A DNA stretch of 64,000 nucleotides from Alteromonas aquimaris (GCF_026183695.1 NZ_JAPFRD010000010.1:172072-236071); one strand, 5' to 3'. Counted from the stretch's first letter, positions 17,921-28,923 are shown. Numbers and translations are program-made. The notes: generated by a model from the letters alone, not told the origin.

Positions 17921-20326
17921 TTAGTAATGGATAACCACTTTACCTTTATTACCCGCAACTATGCTAGAAAGCAAAGTGAGTTGGTTGGTATTTTCGTTCC
18001 ATGCTATGCCTTGCTCGGAGAAATGTTCCCGCCTGACTGACCTACCTTCACTAAGTTCAATGTGGGTTGGTTTATTTGGGAGCCCGTGCACAATCCATTC
18101 AATGTCTCGATTTTTTGGTGCACCTTGGTAAGTTCCTTTGACATCAAACATCAATTCAACGCTTTTCGCAGTGGGTTGCGCCATAAACCGTATTGTTTGA
18201 TAACGATTCTTTTCGATTGAAAGTGGATCATTTCCATTGTCTTCATAATAAATGAAGTTTGACGCTTTATTATGGTTCCAATAGTGCAATTGCATAGTGG
18301 ACCACCTAATGTCTTCACTGGTTTTCGCCGAGCCGACCATGGGCACAATCGACCCTGCTTTCACGAAAACCGGAAAAGTGTGTGTAGATAAGGGGTAGGC
18401 AATAAACTGCTTACCCTTATATAACGTACTCGACCAAAAGTCGTACCATTCCCCTGCAGGAAGTTCCACTTTCCATTCGGACTGATCTGCTTCGGTAACA
18501 GGCGAAATCAAGAATGCCTCGCCCCACTGGTAGCTCTCTTTGTTATCAAACCACTTATGTTGGTCGAAATGATAAGTCAGAGGGCGCATCAATGGTTTGC
18601 CAAACATTGCGTTTTCAAAACTGAGAGTATAGTTATAAGGCATCAATTGATAACGTAAATCGATGAGTTTCTTCGCTGCATCAATTACTTTAGGTCCATG
18701 CATGACAGGTTCGGGCGGGATATGTTCCTGCGCATGAGGCCGAAATACAGGTGAAAACACTCCAAATTGCAGCCAACGTAAATAAAGCTCTTCATCGAAG
18801 CTCTCGCCACCAGCGAAACCTCCTAAATCACTATGAATATAACCTAACCCAAACATTCCCATTTGCAACGCCAGTTCCACCTGGGGTTTGAATCCTTCCC
18901 AACTGCGACTCACATCACCTGTCCAGGGCATCATACCGTAGCGCTGACTGCCTAAATAACCCGCTCGCATCAATACAAATGGGCGCTTTTCAGGCTGCGC
19001 TGCTAACGTCCGCTCATACACCATTTTGGCCCATTGATGACCATAGATATTATGTACTTCGTCTGCGGTGAATAGTTGATTGTTCCAAGTATGGAGCGTA
19101 TCTGCTGGATGGACTTCGGGCTCACCCAGATCGCCCCACCAGCCTGCAACGCCTTGCTTCATTAGCTTGTCATAAAACTGCCAGAACCAATTCTGTCCCG
19201 TAGCATTGAATACATCGACAAGCCCTGTATGACCAAAATAGAAATCGAACATCTTAGGTTCGCCGGCCACGTTAGTCGCCAGCGCATGGGAGCTAATCGC
19301 ATCCTCATAGGTGGAAGAGGAGTCAAGAATAAACGGCTCGGTGATCACCACCGTTTTTACATTTTGCTCAGCGAAATCGGTAATCATGCGTTCAGGATCA
19401 GGAAAGGCATCCCTGTCCCAGTCTAAATTACCCATATGGCCTTTAATATCTTTACCAAACCAATACAAGTCGAGTACCACCGCGTCCAGGGGGATATCGT
19501 GAACCGCATAAGCGTTAACAATATCTCGGGTTTCCTGTTCAGTATGGTAGCCAAACCGCGAAGCAAAATTTCCTAGCGCCCATCTCGGTGGCAAAGGCTG
19601 GTGACCAAGAGCTGCCACTAACTGCTGGGAAGCCTCAGCCAATGATTCTCCCATGCTCACGAGGTAACGCAATCTGCCCGCTACTGCTTCAAACTGTAAG
19701 ATATCGTGCTCAGATTTACCTATATCTAAAAACCCCCGTGCCGTGTTATCAAAGGCGATGGCATAGTTATGACTGGACAACACAGCCGGTAAGCTATAGT
19801 ACATCTGGTTTGACTCGGTACCGTAGCCATAATGAGCTCGGTTATATAACGGCATACGATGGCCACGGCGATCCATTCCTAACACACGCTGACCACCGCC
19901 CATCAGCTTTTCGCCAGGCTGTAAGGCAAATCGAAAACCACGCACTGTCCGCTGTGAAAACACCCCAATCTCTTCTTGAGTTTTCAAGATCCCTTTGTAC
20001 TTAAAGGCCAGCGAGAAGGGTGATTTATGTGCGACGACTTGTAGATCACCACTATGAAATTTGATGGTATCGGCTTTATCTTCCACCCTAAACTGAAGTG
20101 AACCGGCAGCTTTCATTAGATCAAGCGCCGGCGGTACAAGTTGATCGTCGACTCGATAATTAACCGCAATGGTTTGTGGGTTGATTAATTGAATCTCAAC
20201 CTGGGTCTGGTTGCTTAATACAATTTCGACAGAGTCTTTTTTATGTGTGAATGATTGAAAATCAGCTGCCAACAATGGGCACGTAATCAACCATATGAGC
20301 GTAACTGCTATACATCTTTTAATCAT
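17921..20326 (-). CDS. GH31 alpha-glucosidase, secreted
   Basis: 801 residues with a cleavable signal peptide ending near LLAAD (about residue 21). Domains: N-terminal beta-sandwich with FRFALQPGEKLMGGGQRV, the GH31 barrel from LPPRWALGNFASRFGY, and C-terminal beta domains. The nucleophile is Asp399 in GWWGDLGEPE. The acid/base Asp is probably in MMPWTGDVSRSWEGF. Expected to cleave terminal alpha-glucosidic bonds of (iso)maltodextrins in the periplasm. Its start overlaps the esterase stop by 8 bases, in a GH13-esterase-GH31-FetB-like operon. Confidence 0.93.
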   Translation of the reverse strand: MIKRCIAVTLIWLITCPLLAADFQSFTHKKDSVEIVLSNQTQVEIQLINPQTIAVNYRVDDQLVPPALDLMKAAGSLQFRVEDKADTIKFHSGDLQVVAHKSPFSLAFKYKGILKTQEEIGVFSQRTVRGFRFALQPGEKLMGGGQRVLGMDRRGHRMPLYNRAHYGYGTESNQMYYSLPAVLSSHNYAIAFDNTARGFLDIGKSEHDILQFEAVAGRLRYLVSMGESLAEASQQLVAALGHQPLPPRWALGNFASRFGYHTEQETRDIVNAYAVHDIPLDAVVLDLYWFGKDIKGHMGNLDWDRDAFPDPERMITDFAEQNVKTVVITEPFILDSSSTYEDAISSHALATNVAGEPKMFDFYFGHTGLVDVFNATGQNWFWQFYDKLMKQGVAGWWGDLGEPEVHPADTLHTWNNQLFTADEVHNIYGHQWAKMVYERTLAAQPEKRPFVLMRAGYLGSQRYGMMPWTGDVSRSWEGFKPQVELALQMGMFGLGYIHSDLGGFAGGESFDEELYLRWLQFGVFSPVFRPHAQEHIPPEPVMHGPKVIDAAKKLIDLRYQLMPYNYTLSFENAMFGKPLMRPLTYHFDQHKWFDNKESYQWGEAFLISPVTEADQSEWKVELPAGEWYDFWSSTLYKGKQFIAYPLSTHTFPVFVKAGSIVPMVGSAKTSEDIRWSTMQLHYWNHNKASNFIYYEDNGNDPLSIEKNRYQTIRFMAQPTAKSVELMFDVKGTYQGAPKNRDIEWIVHGLPNKPTHIELSEGRSVRREHFSEQGIAWNENTNQLTLLSSIVAGNKGKVVIHY

Positions 20327-21212
20327 TATTTTGCCTTACGATCCCAAGCCATTTTACTGCAAATGCAAATTGCTGTTTCCAGAATGTTTCATTGTGTTGA
20401 CCACCTGCTATGGCGGTGGAGTAGAGATTGCTTTGTGGATGCTGTTGGGCCAAATGCAAATTCACCATAGAATTCATGTCATTTATCATTTGTTCACCTT
20501 CTTCACTTCCTGCAATAAACAGAAGACGATGGGTGGACGGCACAGGGTTGCTTTCTGCAAATGTAAACGCCTGTTGTGAAAACCAGAATGAGGGCGAAAA
20601 CATGGCTGCTTTCCCGAAGGTATCCGGATAAGCGACCAACATATAGTGAGATATCAATCCGCCAAGCGAACTGCCCATTATGCTGGTATCAGACGCCCCC
20701 GGTAAGGTGCGATATTTGGCATCAATCTTCGGTTTCACCTGGTTGATGATGAACTCGGCGTAGGCTTTACCCACCACCTCAGGATATTTTTCGTGCGCCC
20801 ATGGGCTTAACTCATTCACTCTTTCTTCGTTGCCGTGGTTTATTGCCACTACGATAGGAACCTGCCAGCCTTCTCCAGCAAGGGTATTAAGTGTCTCATC
20901 TACTTCCCATTCGCCCACGTAACTGGTAGCGCTATCAAAAACATTTTGGCCATCGTGCATATAAAGTACTGGAAAACGCTTAGTGGAGCTTTCGTATCCA
21001 GGCGGCAGATATATCCAAACCTTCCGACCTTTACCCTTGGGAAAATAAAAACTGCTGGTTTCAATTATCACATTCTGACTACGTGTAGAGGGATTAGAGT
21101 CAGCCGCTGATGTTGGCGCTGCTTTCACTGGCGCCTTTTGGGGAGTTGAAAATTGACATGCAAAGAGGAGAATACTCAACACAATGATCAAAAATGATTT
21201 ATTCAATAACAT
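20319..21212 (-). CDS. lipoprotein esterase of the Fes/IroE-like alpha/beta-hydrolase family
   Basis: 297 residues. A lipoprotein signal ends in LLFACQ with lipobox Cys19. A low-complexity linker (about 24-45) leads to an esterase-D/enterochelin-esterase-like domain: VWIYLPPGYESS, PVLYMHDGQNVFD, nucleophile Ser182 in GSSLGG, and a His in GGQHNETFW near residue 273. Similar proteins are common in maltodextrin loci, often annotated as putative esterases, with unknown substrate. It overlaps GH31 downstream (8 bases) and GH13 upstream (14 bases), so translation is probably coupled. Confidence 0.87.
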   Translation of the reverse strand: MLLNKSFLIIVLSILLFACQFSTPQKAPVKAAPTSAADSNPSTRSQNVIIETSSFYFPKGKGRKVWIYLPPGYESSTKRFPVLYMHDGQNVFDSATSYVGEWEVDETLNTLAGEGWQVPIVVAINHGNEERVNELSPWAHEKYPEVVGKAYAEFIINQVKPKIDAKYRTLPGASDTSIMGSSLGGLISHYMLVAYPDTFGKAAMFSPSFWFSQQAFTFAESNPVPSTHRLLFIAGSEEGEQMINDMNSMVNLHLAQQHPQSNLYSTAIAGGQHNETFWKQQFAFAVKWLGIVRQNND

Positions 21213-23103
21213 ACACTTTTGACTCCCAAGGCTTCATTTCGGTAGTGATGGTGGCTTGACCTTCGTCAAAGGTCAGTGTAGTGGTTTCGCCCGTAAGCAA
21301 ATCAGATAACTGAGCGCTTTCCTGCAATCCCCATCGCTGAGCCACCGATTCAGGTAACACAACCTGTACGTTTGCATTTGACTTGTCTGCGAATTGACTG
21401 ACCACGATGAGTTTACTGGCACTACTATCTCGAGCGAAAGCGAAATGTTGTTCTGAATAGTCACTCTTTGCTGTCAGCGACGAATCATGCAAACTAATAA
21501 AGTCCCCCTGCATTGACGGATGGAACGCCGCAATATTGAGTACTTTCTTGTAAAACGCGCGTAATGATTTTTCCTCGTCAGTAAGCTGCCCGCCATCAAA
21601 TTCTCCTTCGTTCATCCAGCGTTGGTGAGCAGGTACACCAATGTAATCAAAGATAGATGTACGTGTTGGCTTGCCGAACCCAGCGTATTCGCTGCCATCC
21701 TCGCCAACTTCCTGGCCAAAATAAAGCATGAACGGAGATGCGCTGATCAACGATGATACCACGAGCGCGGGCTTGCCAATTTCGGCTGCCCCCGCAAATT
21801 CAGGTGAGGCAATTCGTTGTTCATCATGGTTTTCGAGAAAGTGCAACATATGGTTACTGATATCAGCAACACGTTTGTGCGCCTGAATGACTGTGGATAC
21901 CTTACCGGTGCCTTGCATGACGGCTTTTAACGTATCGTAAAAGCCTACCTTGTCATACAGATAATCCATTTTACCGGCATGCAGATAGTCGCGGTATTTA
22001 TCTGGCTGATATACCTCTGCCAATAGAAACGCATCGGGATTTTTATGTTTGATAGAGGAATTGAGAAAAGACCAAAATTCTACTGGCACCATCTCTGCCA
22101 TATCAAAGCGGAACCCGTCCACGCCTTTGTCTAGCCAGTAATGCACAATGTCTTCGAATTTATACCAGGAATCAGGTAATGCCTTATCACGCCAAAAATT
22201 ATAATGAGCGGATGTCGGTTCATCTTCATACCCGGTCGGCAACACCGGGAAATCATAAGTTCCGTCAGGTTTTACACCATAGTTGACTTTAACCGTTTCG
22301 TACCAGTCATTGACATCGGGTTGCGCGGCTCTCGCCCCATTACCCGTCCACTTGGCTGGGTTTTCGTCAAAATTATTGTCTACTAACGGATGCTCAGCCC
22401 CTCCCAGCGGTATGGTGTCTTCAGAAAACACAGGCACTTTGAACGGCTGTCCGGGGACGTAATAAAAATTATTGTGGCGGGAATAAACTGTATTTGTGTC
22501 GTCATTTGCTCCAAAATCATCGACGCCTTCGGGTTTTGATAGCGAATGATAGTGTCGGGCCACATGATTTGGCACGATGTCAATAATGACCTTCATTCCA
22601 TGGGCATGAGTACGCTGAATGAGTGCTTCAAATTCTTCGAGACGGCGTGATGGATCATCGGCGAGATCGGGATTAACATTGTAATAATCTTTTACTGCAT
22701 AAGGTGACCCTGCTCTACCCTTTATTACATCAGGATCATCTAACGAAATTCCAAACTCGGTATAGTCGGCGGCCATTGCATGATGAGGCACACCTGTATA
22801 CCAGATATGCGACACACCAAGCGCACGAATTTCGGATAAGGCAGTTGGGCTAAAATCGGAAAATTTACCTACGCCATTTTCCTCTTTTGTACCCCAGGTC
22901 ACATTGTTTGTATTCTTATTGCCAAATAAACGTGTAAATACCTGATAGACGACAGGCCGCTGTGCCAATCTGTCCTCCTCAACGGTTTCATTATTTTCTA
23001 CTACAGTAGCCCTTGTTTTGGGGGATTCCATCGAGCATCCAAAACTAAAAAGGAGAAGAGGAATAGAAATTGAAGCTAATCGATTTAGTTTGTGTTTCAA
23101 CAT
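21199..23103 (-). CDS. GH13 alpha-amylase lipoprotein
   Basis: 634 residues. The signal peptide ends in a lipobox-like FSFGC with Cys23. The GH13 barrel shows GSPYAVKDYYNVNPDLADD, IIDIVPNHVARHYH, nucleophile Asp334 in DGFRFDMAEM, acid/base Glu in FLLAEVYQP and Asp in FLENHDEQR. A C-terminal beta domain ends in KPWESKVYVIE. It should make the first endo-cuts in starch or glycogen fragments, possibly at the cell surface. First gene of the GH13-esterase-GH31-FetB-like operon. Confidence 0.92.
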   Translation of the reverse strand: MLKHKLNRLASISIPLLLFSFGCSMESPKTRATVVENNETVEEDRLAQRPVVYQVFTRLFGNKNTNNVTWGTKEENGVGKFSDFSPTALSEIRALGVSHIWYTGVPHHAMAADYTEFGISLDDPDVIKGRAGSPYAVKDYYNVNPDLADDPSRRLEEFEALIQRTHAHGMKVIIDIVPNHVARHYHSLSKPEGVDDFGANDDTNTVYSRHNNFYYVPGQPFKVPVFSEDTIPLGGAEHPLVDNNFDENPAKWTGNGARAAQPDVNDWYETVKVNYGVKPDGTYDFPVLPTGYEDEPTSAHYNFWRDKALPDSWYKFEDIVHYWLDKGVDGFRFDMAEMVPVEFWSFLNSSIKHKNPDAFLLAEVYQPDKYRDYLHAGKMDYLYDKVGFYDTLKAVMQGTGKVSTVIQAHKRVADISNHMLHFLENHDEQRIASPEFAGAAEIGKPALVVSSLISASPFMLYFGQEVGEDGSEYAGFGKPTRTSIFDYIGVPAHQRWMNEGEFDGGQLTDEEKSLRAFYKKVLNIAAFHPSMQGDFISLHDSSLTAKSDYSEQHFAFARDSSASKLIVVSQFADKSNANVQVVLPESVAQRWGLQESAQLSDLLTGETTTLTFDEGQATITTEMKPWESKVYVIE

Positions 23104-23170
23104 TATAAGCCATTAGATATATCGCTGATGTTGAAACAAAGCATACCCGTTAATGGAATGTTAAACAAAA

Positions 23171-23184
23171 TACATACGATTTCA
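23171..23184. promoter_or_regulatory. weak match to the LacI-type operator before the GH13 lipoprotein gene
   Basis: TACATACGATTTCA matches TGAATACGTATTCA at 10 of 14 positions but is not itself a good palindrome. It lies 68 bases upstream of the GH13 start. Position fits the proposed regulon; sequence support is weak. Confidence 0.3.
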
Positions 23185-23220
23185 TAAGGCTTGAAAAAGC
23201 CCTAAACCCAATGAGTTAAG

Positions 23221-24123
23221 TTATGCAGCCCGGCTTTGTTTAGATGATCGTTTGGGCGATGTAACGGCTGAAAACGGATTATAAATGGCACCAAAATTTG
23301 GCACATCCTCAATTTCTTTTAGAATGCTGCGTTGGAACTTAAGTAGCGCTGGAGAAAGTTGGCTAACAAAGTCGTCGGGAGAAATAAGAAACGCTGCACG
23401 TTTACCATGATAATCCACTTCATGCCCCAATTGGGCGAAGCGCACTCCTATAAACTTTAAACTTCGTGCTAATCGAGGCTCCATCATCATGTAAACGTTT
23501 TCTATGTCACGTAAGATGCAAATGGTAGCGGCGAAGAAATACAGTGCTAACGATAAGTAGGGGAAGTTACGACTTAATTCCTTATCCATCTTACCATTCT
23601 TATGATTGGGTGTGCCCCCCACGGGTGACAACTGTTGGTCGGCTGCACGGCGTCTAAACCGCTTAGGGATCGCCAAACGAGAGACTTCGCAGATAGAATG
23701 ACGGGGTAGTTTTCCAGGGCTATGTTCTGCCAGCCTGATGGCACCTGGACAACTACTTTCTAATGGGAGCAATTGTCCTGCGTGTTGGGGCATGACTAGT
23801 CGAATTGTACCAGCGCACTCTCCGGATGCTCGGTGCTTGATATAACAACTTAATGAGTACTCATCAAATTCGTCAAATTCCATTTTTGACTTTCGTGCTT
23901 CCTCAAAACCCAACTCTTCGCAATAAACTTCATGTCGGGTCCTGAAGCAGGTTTTTACATCTTCTTCTTCACTGGCAATGACTAAGCTAAAGTGTTCAAA
24001 AAAATGTGAAGCAACAGCGTCTATCGTTTTATTAACTTTATATTTAATAACCGGCTTTACAACTCGATTTAGACCGGGTACGTGCTTGACCTTTCGAAGC
24101 GCGTTCAGCAAACGTCTTTTCAC
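23221..24123 (-). CDS. PEP-CTERM/exosortase system-associated acyltransferase (LuxI/FeeM-like GNAT fold)
   Basis: 300 residues. The core reads like the exosortase-associated acyltransferase family (TIGR03694 type), related to autoinducer synthases and N-acyl amino acid synthases: FRTRHEVYCEELGFE, CAGTIRLVMP, ICEVSRLAIPKRFRRR, YLSLALYFFAATICI and a late GVRFAQLGHEVDYHGKRAAFLI. The conserved Arg, Glu-Val-Ser-Arg and Gly-rich segments are in the expected order. No exosortase, PEP-CTERM protein or polysaccharide cluster is in the window, so it is an orphan here. Product inferred: an N-acyl amino acid or related lipid; not provable from sequence. Confidence 0.8.
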   Translation of the reverse strand: MKRRLLNALRKVKHVPGLNRVVKPVIKYKVNKTIDAVASHFFEHFSLVIASEEEDVKTCFRTRHEVYCEELGFEEARKSKMEFDEFDEYSLSCYIKHRASGECAGTIRLVMPQHAGQLLPLESSCPGAIRLAEHSPGKLPRHSICEVSRLAIPKRFRRRAADQQLSPVGGTPNHKNGKMDKELSRNFPYLSLALYFFAATICILRDIENVYMMMEPRLARSLKFIGVRFAQLGHEVDYHGKRAAFLISPDDFVSQLSPALLKFQRSILKEIEDVPNFGAIYNPFSAVTSPKRSSKQSRAA

Positions 24124-24439
24124 ACGATTTCCCCTATAATAATAGTTATATATTTAATTCCTTCATACGCCCCCACTCGTCCACTACAGATCATTTCGGA
24201 TCCACTACTACATTGGGACCTTACACTGCACGATCTTGAGATCGATGTAAACAGTCCTGACTCTGGATCGACCAATCTCATTACAATTAGTTCGATTAAT
24301 AAACCAGTCTAGCATTACTTCTTTTTAATGCTTTTAGATCAAATCCCCATCCGAATATATAGCCAGCAACGGCGGGATCATCGAATATTTAAAAAATCTT
24401 TTATCTAGGATCTTACGAAACTCGTCAAGGAAGGTTTGA
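24124..24439. other. intergenic region upstream of the acyltransferase
   Basis: 316 bases without a gene. CGATCTTGAGATCG (24231-24244) is an inverted repeat of 6-base arms. AT content rises toward both genes. No clear promoter hexamers. Confidence 0.4.
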
Positions 24440-24943
24440 TCAGACTTTTTGATTATTGTTTGTGTCCCGGCTTTCTCTTATTAAAGAAGGATTAATGGGC
24501 TCATTCATTTTGACTAGTCTGTCATACAGCACAACATTGACCGTTGCGGCTAAATTCATACAATGTCGGGTTGGAATATAAACGATATCGTCGCACCAGC
24601 TTAGGGTATTTTTCTTTAACGATCCGTCCTCTGGCCCTAAAATATAAAAGGCATTGATGGGATGGTGATAATCAATTAATGACTGTGCACCTTCAACTAA
24701 TTCTATCGCCACTGCTTTAGCGCCACGAGGACGCATCGACTCCAAGTCGTCCACTCCGACCGTGGGAATCTTCTTGTAAAAATCCTGTGTGTCTGCCTGA
24801 AACTCCTTGGCATATCGATAGCGCTGTCCGGTATAAAATACGCTACTTGCACCATAACAACCTGCTGCCCTTAAGACGGAGGCAACATTTACCGCCGATT
24901 TAGGGTTAATAAGGCCAATACTGAAGGTGTGTGAGTTATGCAT
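24440..24943 (-). CDS. SpoU/TrmH family RNA 2'-O-methyltransferase
   Basis: 167 residues, a single SPOUT methyltransferase domain without extra RNA-binding domain. Family landmarks: GLINPKSAVNVASVLRAAGCYGASSVFYTG at the N-terminus (motif 1 Asn/Arg), FYILGPEDGSL (motif 2) and IPTRHCMNLAATVNVVLYDRL (motif 3, knot). It probably 2'-O-methylates a tRNA or rRNA position; which one is unknown. It follows hutH on the same strand, but a hairpin terminator lies between, so it is probably independent of hut control. Confidence 0.87.
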   Translation of the reverse strand: MHNSHTFSIGLINPKSAVNVASVLRAAGCYGASSVFYTGQRYRYAKEFQADTQDFYKKIPTVGVDDLESMRPRGAKAVAIELVEGAQSLIDYHHPINAFYILGPEDGSLKKNTLSWCDDIVYIPTRHCMNLAATVNVVLYDRLVKMNEPINPSLIRESRDTNNNQKV

Positions 24944-24958
24944 GGTGATTTCCAGATA

Positions 24959-24986
24959 AACAGGGCGAAGAAAAATTCGCCCTGTT
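24959..24986 (-). terminator. hairpin after hutH
   Basis: AACAGGGCGAA and TTCGCCCTGTT form a perfect 11-bp stem around GAAAAA. It lies 7 bases past the hutH stop; the following T run is short, so termination may be partial. Confidence 0.65.
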
Positions 24987-24992
24987 CCAAGT

Positions 24993-26531
24993 TTATGCGT
25001 AAATGGCGGTGTGTATATGTGATTTTACCAAATCTGCAAGCGCATGCTCAGCAATAAGATCCCGTGCCTGCGCAATATCAGGAGCAAAATACCTATCCTT
25101 GTCGTAGAAAGCTACCTTACTTCTTAATAACGCGTGTATTTGCTGTAGAGGTTCACTGGTTTTTCCAGGCGAACGAAAGTCGATACCCTGGCCAGCGGCA
25201 AGCCACTCGATAGCTAAAATGCCCGCCACATTTTCAAAAATATCTTTTAATCGTCTCCCAGCAAACGTTGCCATCGAAACATGGTCTTCCTGGTTGGCTG
25301 AGGTAGGTAACGAATCAATTGACGCCGGGTGAGCGTAGGTTTTGTTCTCACTGGCTAACGCCGCACTGGTTACCTGTGCAATCATGAAGCCTGAATTCAC
25401 GCCACCGTTCTCCACTAAAAATGGCGGCAGTCCGCTTAAATTGGAGTCAATCAATAATGCCATGCGTCTTTCAGACAGCGCGCCAATCTCAGACAGTGCG
25501 ATAGCCAGCATATCCGACGCCATAGCGATAATTTCTGCGTGAAAGTTCCCACCCGATAAAATATCTTGTTGCTCAGAAAACACCAATGGATTATCAGACA
25601 CCCCGTTCGCTTCAGCAATAAGGGTATGTTCTGCATAGCGAATTTGTTGCAAACACGCCCCCATCACCTGAGGTTGGCAACGCAGTGAATAAGGATCCTG
25701 TACTTTCGCGCAGCCTTCGTGAGACTTACCAATTTCAGATTCCTGAAGTACATCACGAAACATTGCGGCCACATCGCGTTGCGCCTGCTGACCTCTGACC
25801 TGATGGATACGATCATCAAATGGCACTCGCGAGCCCTGCGCTGCATCGACGCTGAGCCCACCAATGGCGATACCACATAATAAGGCGTTTTCAGTATAAA
25901 AAAGTCCTTCAAAAGCGAAAGCCGTGGAAGCCTGAGTACCATTAAGCAAGGCTAACCCTTCTTTGGGTGCCAGGGCTAAGGGCGCTAAATTCGCTTTTTT
26001 CAACCCTTCACAAGCCGGTAATCGTTCCCCATCAACCAGTACTTCACCCTCGCCCAGTAACACCGCACTCATATGCGCTAACGGTGCTAAATCTCCTGAT
26101 GCACCTACCGACCCCTTTTGCGGGATCGCCGGCCATACCTGATGGTTAAATAAGGTAATTAACGCATCTATGACCTCTCTTCTGACCCCCGAAAAGCCTC
26201 GCGCGAGTGAATTGATTTTTAGCAGCATTAACAGCCGTACCGTCGAAACCTGCATAAGATCACCGATACCGGCTGCATGGGATAACACGATACTTTTCTG
26301 AAGTAGCTCTAATTCCTCTTCAGCGATGCGAGTATTGGCGAGCAAACCAAAGCCGGTATTGATTCCATAAACCGTTCGACCTTGTTTTAGCACATTTAAA
26401 ACAGTTTGCTGAGCTTCATCTATGGCAGCATAAGCCTCAGCATCTAAAGAAATAGGTTGGTGTTGACGAAAAAATTGGTAACAGTCCGCTACGGTTAACT
26501 GACCTGGCTTTAATACAAAATGCTTTGTCAT
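24993..26531 (-). CDS. hutH: histidine ammonia-lyase
   Basis: 512 residues, standard length. It deaminates L-histidine to urocanate, the first step of histidine degradation. The tripeptide that forms the MIO cofactor is Ala144-Ser145-Gly146 in [22 protein letters not shown] near residue 55 and the [29 protein letters not shown] region are characteristic. Cytosolic tetramer by family. The start is 2 bases after the hutU stop, in the operon hutC-hutU-hutH. Confidence 0.97.
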   Translation of the reverse strand: MTKHFVLKPGQLTVADCYQFFRQHQPISLDAEAYAAIDEAQQTVLNVLKQGRTVYGINTGFGLLANTRIAEEELELLQKSIVLSHAAGIGDLMQVSTVRLLMLLKINSLARGFSGVRREVIDALITLFNHQVWPAIPQKGSVGASGDLAPLAHMSAVLLGEGEVLVDGERLPACEGLKKANLAPLALAPKEGLALLNGTQASTAFAFEGLFYTENALLCGIAIGGLSVDAAQGSRVPFDDRIHQVRGQQAQRDVAAMFRDVLQESEIGKSHEGCAKVQDPYSLRCQPQVMGACLQQIRYAEHTLIAEANGVSDNPLVFSEQQDILSGGNFHAEIIAMASDMLAIALSEIGALSERRMALLIDSNLSGLPPFLVENGGVNSGFMIAQVTSAALASENKTYAHPASIDSLPTSANQEDHVSMATFAGRRLKDIFENVAGILAIEWLAAGQGIDFRSPGKTSEPLQQIHALLRSKVAFYDKDRYFAPDIAQARDLIAEHALADLVKSHIHTAIYA

Positions 26532-26533
26532 GT

Positions 26534-28204
26534 TTATTTCCTGTTGAGCATAGGTAGGTCGAGGTTATGATTAGTGGCGCAGTCTTTTGCAATGTCGTAA
26601 CCGGCATCGGCATGGCGCATTACCCCTGTAGCAGGGTCATTATGTAAAACTCGCGCAATTCTGGCGTCTGCATCTTCACTGCCATCGCACACGATTACCA
26701 CGCCTGAATGTTGACTAAATCCCATGCCGACACCCCCTCCATGGTGTAAACTCACCCAGGTCGCTCCCCCAGCAGTGTTCAATAGTGCGTTCAATAAAGG
26801 CCAGTCGGATACTGCATCAGAGCCATCTATCATTGACTCAGTTTCCCTGTTTGGCGAAGCGACGGAACCCGAATCCAAATGATCACGCCCTATCACCACG
26901 GGGGCTTTAAGCTCACCGTTTCGCACCATTTCATTAAATGCGAGCCCCAACTTCTGGCGTTCACCCAAGCCCACCCAGCAGATTCGTGCGGGTAGTCCCT
27001 GAAACTGAATTCGTTCTCGTGCCATATCCAGCCAATTATGTAGATGAGGATTGTCTGGAATTAGTTGCTTAACTTTGGCGTCAGTCTTGTAAATGTCTTC
27101 TGGGTCCCCTGAGAGTGCCACCCAGCGGAACGGCCCTATGCCTTGACAGAATAGAGGTCTGATATAGGCAGGGACAAAACCGGGAAAATCAAACGCATTC
27201 CTGACCCCTTCTTCCAGCGCCATCTGACGGATGTTATTACCGTAATCGAGGGTAGCGGCACCACGTTCCTGCATGGCCAACATAGCGTTAACCTGCAACG
27301 CCATCGACTGCTTCGCTTGCTTGACCACCGTATGAGGGTCGGATTCGCGCAATGAAGCGGCTTGCTGCAGACTCCATCCTTTAGGCAAATACCCATTCAG
27401 TGGATCATGGGCACTGGTCTGGTCAGTTACCACGTCAGCGATGACATTGCGCTTTACCAGCTCAGGAAAGACGTCTGCCGCATTGCCTAATAAGCCGACA
27501 GATATCGCTTCACCTGTAGATTTCGCTTCTTCAATTATCGCCAGCGCATCATCTAACGATTTCGCTTTCTTATCCACGTAACCCGTTTTTATACGAAAAT
27601 CTATGCGGCTTTCATCTACCTCAACAGCGATCATTGAAAAGCCTGCCATGGTAGCTGCCAGTGGTTGTGCGCCGCCCATACCGCCAAGTCCACCCGTGAG
27701 GATCCAACGTCCTGTTGCGTCACCATTAAAGTGAGTTTTCGCTACACTGACAAAGGTTTCATAGGTTCCCTGAACGATACCCTGCGAGCCAATGTAAATC
27801 CAGGAACCAGCGGTCATCTGGCCGTACATCATTAAACCTTTTTTATCCAGCTCATTGAAGTGTTCCCAGTTTGCCCAGTGGGGGACAAGATTTGAATTGG
27901 CGATCAAAACTCGGGGGGCATTTTTATGGGTTGGAAAAACCCCGACAGGCTTGCCAGATTGCACTAAAAGCGTTTCATCTTCCTCCAAGCGTTTAAGTAC
28001 ATCAACAATGGTATCAAAAGACTCCCAATCCCTGGCTGCACGGCCAATACCACCATAGACCACGAGAGACTCGGGGTGTTCTGCAACTTCAGGGTCGAGA
28101 TTATTCATCAGCATGCGCAGCGGCGCTTCTGTAAGCCAGCTTTTGGCAGTAAGTTGCGTACCAGTAGGCGCAGTAATGGTGCGACCAGGATCATGTCGTT
28201 TCAT
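26534..28204 (-). CDS. hutU: urocanate hydratase
   Basis: 556 residues, typical length, converting urocanate to imidazolonepropionate with tightly bound NAD+. Landmarks include [25 protein letters not shown], the [21 protein letters not shown] nucleotide-binding segment, and the C-terminal [19 protein letters not shown] region. It overlaps hutC by 4 bases (ATGA, 28201-28204) and is followed directly by hutH. Confidence 0.97.
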   Translation of the reverse strand: MKRHDPGRTITAPTGTQLTAKSWLTEAPLRMLMNNLDPEVAEHPESLVVYGGIGRAARDWESFDTIVDVLKRLEEDETLLVQSGKPVGVFPTHKNAPRVLIANSNLVPHWANWEHFNELDKKGLMMYGQMTAGSWIYIGSQGIVQGTYETFVSVAKTHFNGDATGRWILTGGLGGMGGAQPLAATMAGFSMIAVEVDESRIDFRIKTGYVDKKAKSLDDALAIIEEAKSTGEAISVGLLGNAADVFPELVKRNVIADVVTDQTSAHDPLNGYLPKGWSLQQAASLRESDPHTVVKQAKQSMALQVNAMLAMQERGAATLDYGNNIRQMALEEGVRNAFDFPGFVPAYIRPLFCQGIGPFRWVALSGDPEDIYKTDAKVKQLIPDNPHLHNWLDMARERIQFQGLPARICWVGLGERQKLGLAFNEMVRNGELKAPVVIGRDHLDSGSVASPNRETESMIDGSDAVSDWPLLNALLNTAGGATWVSLHHGGGVGMGFSQHSGVVIVCDGSEDADARIARVLHNDPATGVMRHADAGYDIAKDCATNHNLDLPMLNRK

Positions 28205-28923
28205 TTTGTCTCCTTTGGGGCGGTCGTAAAGTTAAGGTGACCGCCCAATCTATATCGATTACCAGGATGAGTGAGTAAAGCAAAACTCACCACTCCCCTG
28301 GCAGAAAATGTACGTCGTTTAATTTGTAAGCAAGGTTGGTGATAATCAATTTTTAACAATGCTGCTTGAGCCGGGGTAGGCAAGATTGCTTCTACTGTAT
28401 GATCAGCCTCGGTCAACGGTGCTACTTTGGATAAATATTCATGTGCGGTAATTTCATTCAAATTCTGGTCGATAAATCCCGGAGCCCATTGCGGATTAAC
28501 AAATCTGTCTTCCAATTGAACCGCATTACCATTTTCGTAATGTACCACCTGTGCGCGAAATGCTTGGCTGCCCTTCTCAAGCCCAATCCACTGGCTTTGT
28601 TGAGCTGAAATTTCCATTTTTTTATGTAATAGTAGTTGGTTGCTATATTGATGTCCTCTGGACTCAATTTCGTGTTGTATATTATTGATGGTCAATATCG
28701 AACTCATCGGTCTGGCATCGGCCACAAAGGTCCCAATTCCCTGGCTTCTAGCGAGAATCCCCTCTTCGACCAACTCTGATACCGCTCTTCGCGCGGTCAT
28801 GCGGCTAACCGAATAGTCACTGGCAAGTTGATTTTCAGAGGCCACCTGCTCACCAGCCTTTAGATCACCGGCTTCTATGCGTTGCAGCAAATCTGACTTG
28901 ATATATAAATAGCGAGGAACCAT
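28201..28923 (-). CDS. hutC: GntR family repressor of histidine utilisation
   Basis: 240 residues. N-terminal GntR winged helix (about residues 5-70) with [41 protein letters not shown] layout and [11 protein letters not shown] closing the wing. The C-terminal UTRA effector domain (about 95-235) is typical of HutC, which senses urocanate. It is the first gene of the hutCUH operon, so it autoregulates, with a perfect palindrome at 28969-28984 between it and hutI. Confidence 0.94.
   Translation of the reverse strand: MVPRYLYIKSDLLQRIEAGDLKAGEQVASENQLASDYSVSRMTARRAVSELVEEGILARSQGIGTFVADARPMSSILTINNIQHEIESRGHQYSNQLLLHKKMEISAQQSQWIGLEKGSQAFRAQVVHYENGNAVQLEDRFVNPQWAPGFIDQNLNEITAHEYLSKVAPLTEADHTVEAILPTPAQAALLKIDYHQPCLQIKRRTFSARGVVSFALLTHPGNRYRLGGHLNFTTAPKETK

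Noticed and set aside
24231..24244. Lux-box or regulator site before the acyltransferase
   Set aside because: The inverted repeat has 6-base arms only and does not match a lux-type 20-bp box.
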